Shown: piece by piece, positions 62,251-64,000 of the stretch | Numbering within the stretch: the first letter of the stretch is position 1 | Layout: every line of letters begins with the position of its first letter | Assembly: GCA_963696525.1 (NCBI GenBank) | Contig: CAVOKO010000011.1 | Location: forward strand, 558,001-622,000 | Reading direction: 5' to 3' | Length of the DNA: 64,000 nt | Source of the DNA: CAWBRT01 sp963696525 | GTDB taxonomy: Bacteria; Acidobacteriota; Terriglobia; Terriglobales; Acidobacteriaceae | Notes under the pieces: generated by a model | What the model was told of the DNA's origin: nothing | What the model saw: only the letters and a program-made list of their open reading frames with translations | Database searches by the model: none | Translations under genes and position numbers: made by a program

Positions 62251-62430
62251 ATGATTGGCAAGCTCGGGGTGCCGGAGCTGCTTGTGATTCTCGGTATTGC
62301 CCTGCTGATTTTTGGGCCTGGAAAGCTTTCCGACCTCGGCAAGGGCTTGGGAGAGGGCATTCGCAACTTCAAGTCCGCGATTGGCAGCGGCAAAGCAGGC
62401 GAAAGCGCTCCCCCGGCGGAGAAAAAATAA
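62251..62430 (+). CDS. tatA: Sec-independent translocase protein TatA/E
   Basis: 59 residues from the ATG at 62251, with GGAGG just upstream; a longer frame back to 62116 is not TatA-like. A single N-terminal transmembrane helix (GVPELLVILGIALLIFGPGK) is followed by the hinge LSDLGKGLGEGIRNFKSAIG, an amphipathic helix with the conserved F-G-P-G-K-L motif. TatA forms the pore for folded, cofactor-bearing proteins. No tatB or tatC neighbours, so those genes are elsewhere; a lone tatA-like gene is common in acidobacteria. Confidence 0.93.
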   Translation: MIGKLGVPELLVILGIALLIFGPGKLSDLGKGLGEGIRNFKSAIGSGKAGESAPPAEKK

Positions 62431-62484
62431 TTCCCGGCTAAATTCAGCGACTAAAATCCTGGCGCGTTTTCTTGCAGCTGCTGC

Positions 62485-63075
62485 TTAACCGCCAGCCCCG
62501 TGCTCTCGCAGCATGCGGTACACGAGCGCCACCGGCAGTCCCACCACGTTGCAGTAATCGCCTTTAATTCCGCTGATCCAGCGCGAAGCTCTGCCCTGAA
62601 TGGCGTACGCTCCTGCCTTGTCGTGAGGTTCTCCCGTGGCAACGTAGTCGTCGATTTCACGATCGCTCAGCGCTTCGAAGCGGACCTCCGTGGACTCCAT
62701 GCGCAAGTCGTTGAATGCGATTCCATACGAATCCCGCCCGCGCAGACAAACCCCTGTGATCACCTCGTGCGTTCGCCCCGCGAGCAAGCGCAGCATTCGC
62801 TTCGCATCACCGTCATTGGTGGGCTTGCCCAGTACGTGTTTATCTTTACCCAGATCCAGCACGACAATCGTGTCGGCGGCCAGGATGTGGAGGCCATCGG
62901 CTTCTAGAGCGGCCACCGCCGCGGCTTTTTCGCCAGCCAACCGCATCGCGAAATGCCGTGGCGATTCGTTTGCCTTGCGGCTTTCCGCGATCTCCGCCGC
63001 ATGCACCCGGAATTCGATTCCCGCGCTCCGCAGCAACTCCGCCCTTCGCGGCGACGCCGATGCTAGTATCAACAT
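62485..63075 (-). CDS. maf: Maf-family nucleoside triphosphate pyrophosphatase
   Basis: 196 residues. It hydrolyses non-canonical or dTTP/UTP-type nucleotides to monophosphates. Marks: LILASASPRRAELLRSAGIE (the S-x-S-P-R-R signature), the catalytic ILAADTIVVLDL, the segment LGKPTNDGDAKRMLRLLAGR-THEVITGVCL, then DDYVATGEPHDKAGAYAIQG-RASRWISGIKGDYCNVVGLPV. Residues R, D and K of the active site are present. Convergent with tatA. Likely a housekeeping gene; the older role in septum formation is not well supported for these enzymes. Confidence 0.94.
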   Translation of the reverse strand: MLILASASPRRAELLRSAGIEFRVHAAEIAESRKANESPRHFAMRLAGEKAAAVAALEADGLHILAADTIVVLDLGKDKHVLGKPTNDGDAKRMLRLLAGRTHEVITGVCLRGRDSYGIAFNDLRMESTEVRFEALSDREIDDYVATGEPHDKAGAYAIQGRASRWISGIKGDYCNVVGLPVALVYRMLREHGAGG

Positions 63076-63213
63076 GCTTCCGATTTTAATTGCTGGAGCC
63101 CAATAACGCTTTTCGAGGAGCAGCGCCGGCTTTCAACCAAAGAGGAACCGTGAACCCCTTGATGCATCCTGCCCAGAATCGCGGCCGTCCAAGCGGGGGT
63201 GCCGATTGAGTCA

Positions 63214-64000
63214 ATGGAATCCTTGCAGAATCTAAACGGCGCGACCGTTCTCCCGAGGGCAGCCCCAGAGGCTGCGCGAGTTGCATTCCGCGTCTGGGCA
63301 CCCAACGCCCGGAAGATCGGTTTGTGCCTGCTACCGGCCAAAGGGGAGAGCAAGACGATCGAGTTGCGGCCCGGCCTCGACAAGTTCTCCGACCGAGACC
63401 GAAACGAAGACCGAGATCAAGATAGAGATAAAGACACCTGGGAAGCGGTGGTCGAGGCGCGGCCCGGCGACCGCTATTGCTACGTGGTCGATGACATGCA
63501 AGTACCCGATCCGGTTTCCCGCCTGCTGCCGGAGGGGGTTCATGGCCCGACGGAGATCGTCGATCCGCTGCAATTTCAGTGGACCGATTCCGAGTGGCGC
63601 GGTCTGCCGTTTTCCGACTATGTCATCTACGAGCTTCACCTGGGCACCTTCACGCTCGAAGGAACTTTCGACGGGGCCATCAAGAAGCTGGATTTTCTCA
63701 AGCAGCTCGGCGTGACCGCGATCGAGCTGATGCCGGTCAACGCCTTTCCCGGCCGCCGCAACTGGGGCTACGATGGCGTCGGCCTCTACGCCGTGCAGGC
63801 CAGCTATGGCGGGCCGGAAGCCTTCCGCCGCTTCGTTGACGAGGCCCATCGCCGCGGCCTGGCCGTCATCCTCGACGTGGTCTACAACCATCTCGGCAAC
63901 GAGGGCAACTACCTCCGCCTGTTTGGGCCATACTTCACCGCGCGCCACCAGACTCCGTGGGGAGAAGCCGTCAATTACGACGACAAAGGACGCGAGGGCG
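63214..64000 (+). CDS. treZ: Malto-oligosyltrehalose trehalohydrolase, N-terminal part (cut by window end)
   Basis: Partial, 262 codons to the window edge, from the ATG at 63214; a GTG at 63199 is in frame. Releases trehalose from maltooligosyltrehalose in the TreY-TreZ pathway. N-terminal CBM48-type domain (AAPEAARVAFRVWAPNARKI, then WEAVVEARPGDRYCYVVDD, PDPVSRLLPEGVHGPTEIVD) leads into the GH13 barrel (YVIYELHLGTFTLEGTFDGA, TAIELMPVNAFPGRRNWGYDGVG, LDVVYNHLGNEGNYL). Between them lies an unusual Asp/Arg repeat (SDRDRNEDRDQDRDKD) encoded by near-repeated hexamers at about 63391-63437. The catalytic Asp/Glu lie beyond the window. Confidence 0.88.
   Translation, partial: MESLQNLNGATVLPRAAPEAARVAFRVWAPNARKIGLCLLPAKGESKTIELRPGLDKFSDRDRNEDRDQDRDKDTWEAVVEARPGDRYCYVVDDMQVPDPVSRLLPEGVHGPTEIVDPLQFQWTDSEWRGLPFSDYVIYELHLGTFTLEGTFDGAIKKLDFLKQLGVTAIELMPVNAFPGRRNWGYDGVGLYAVQASYGGPEAFRRFVDEAHRRGLAVILDVVYNHLGNEGNYLRLFGPYFTARHQTPWGEAVNYDDKGREG

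Overview
The window looks like a chromosomal segment of a Gram-negative, GC-rich acidobacterium, most likely of the Terriglobia/Koribacter type. The phylum is inferred from gene content: a DUF6677-like small membrane protein, an IF-2 with a very long Pro/Ala-rich N-terminus, LpxI instead of LpxH, a lysine/alanine-tailed L22, and families of intergenic palindromes. LpxI and TatA imply an outer membrane and a Tat pathway.

Layout. 1-3.3 kb: a DUF167 gene, an IS5-family insertion sequence, an M24 aminopeptidase and two small membrane proteins. 3.2-7.1 kb: an accessory stretch bounded on its left part by an approximately 80-bp direct duplication. It holds a 98-bp tandem repeat, a 66-aa protein with a dCache-HAMP membrane sensor, and a two-gene cassette made of an SMC/OLD-like ATPase and a PD-(D/E)XK nuclease. 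This cassette is the best candidate for an undescribed (defence-like) system. 7.2-10 kb: a GNAT enzyme and an ArnT-like glycosyltransferase. 10-17 kb: the rimP-nusA-infB-ylxP-rbfA operon (minus strand) with MITE-like elements at the ends of ylxP and rbfA. 17.2-21.4 kb (plus strand): two tandem paralogous exported proteins, guaB and a VanZ-like gene.

21.5-45.5 kb is one long minus-strand str-S10-spc-alpha ribosomal supercluster, in transcription order rpsL-rpsG-fusA-tuf-rpsJ-rplC-rplD-rplW-rplB-rpsS-rplV-rpsC-rplP-rpmC-rpsQ-rplN-rplX-rplE-rpsN-rpsH-rplF-rplR-rpsE-rpmD-rplO-secY-adk-map-infA-rpmJ-rpsM-rpsK-rpsD-rpoA-rplQ. A near-consensus sigma70 promoter lies about 470 nt upstream of rpsL. It probably drives the cluster through a long leader.

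46-64 kb: a large Big2/beta-propeller lipoprotein; ribH (fused to a VOC domain)-nusB-small acidic protein; a 3-hydroxyacyl-CoA dehydrogenase/crotonase pair with a clear terminator; a TPR-degenerate GGDEF protein; divergent lexA with promoter and terminator; trxA; a candidate small RNA; a P-loop kinase; a precorrin-2 dehydrogenase; recA with a promoter palindrome; lpxI with a Gfo/Idh/MocA oxidoreductase; tatA; maf; and the start of treZ.

Nine single-base insertions interrupt conserved genes between 15.0 and 24.5 kb (nusA x3, two exported proteins x3, rpoA, rpsD, rpsK). All shift the frame the same way and most sit in homopolymers. I read them as sequence errors rather than pseudogenes and give the full intended gene spans. 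All statements come from reading the sequence by eye; no database search was run.
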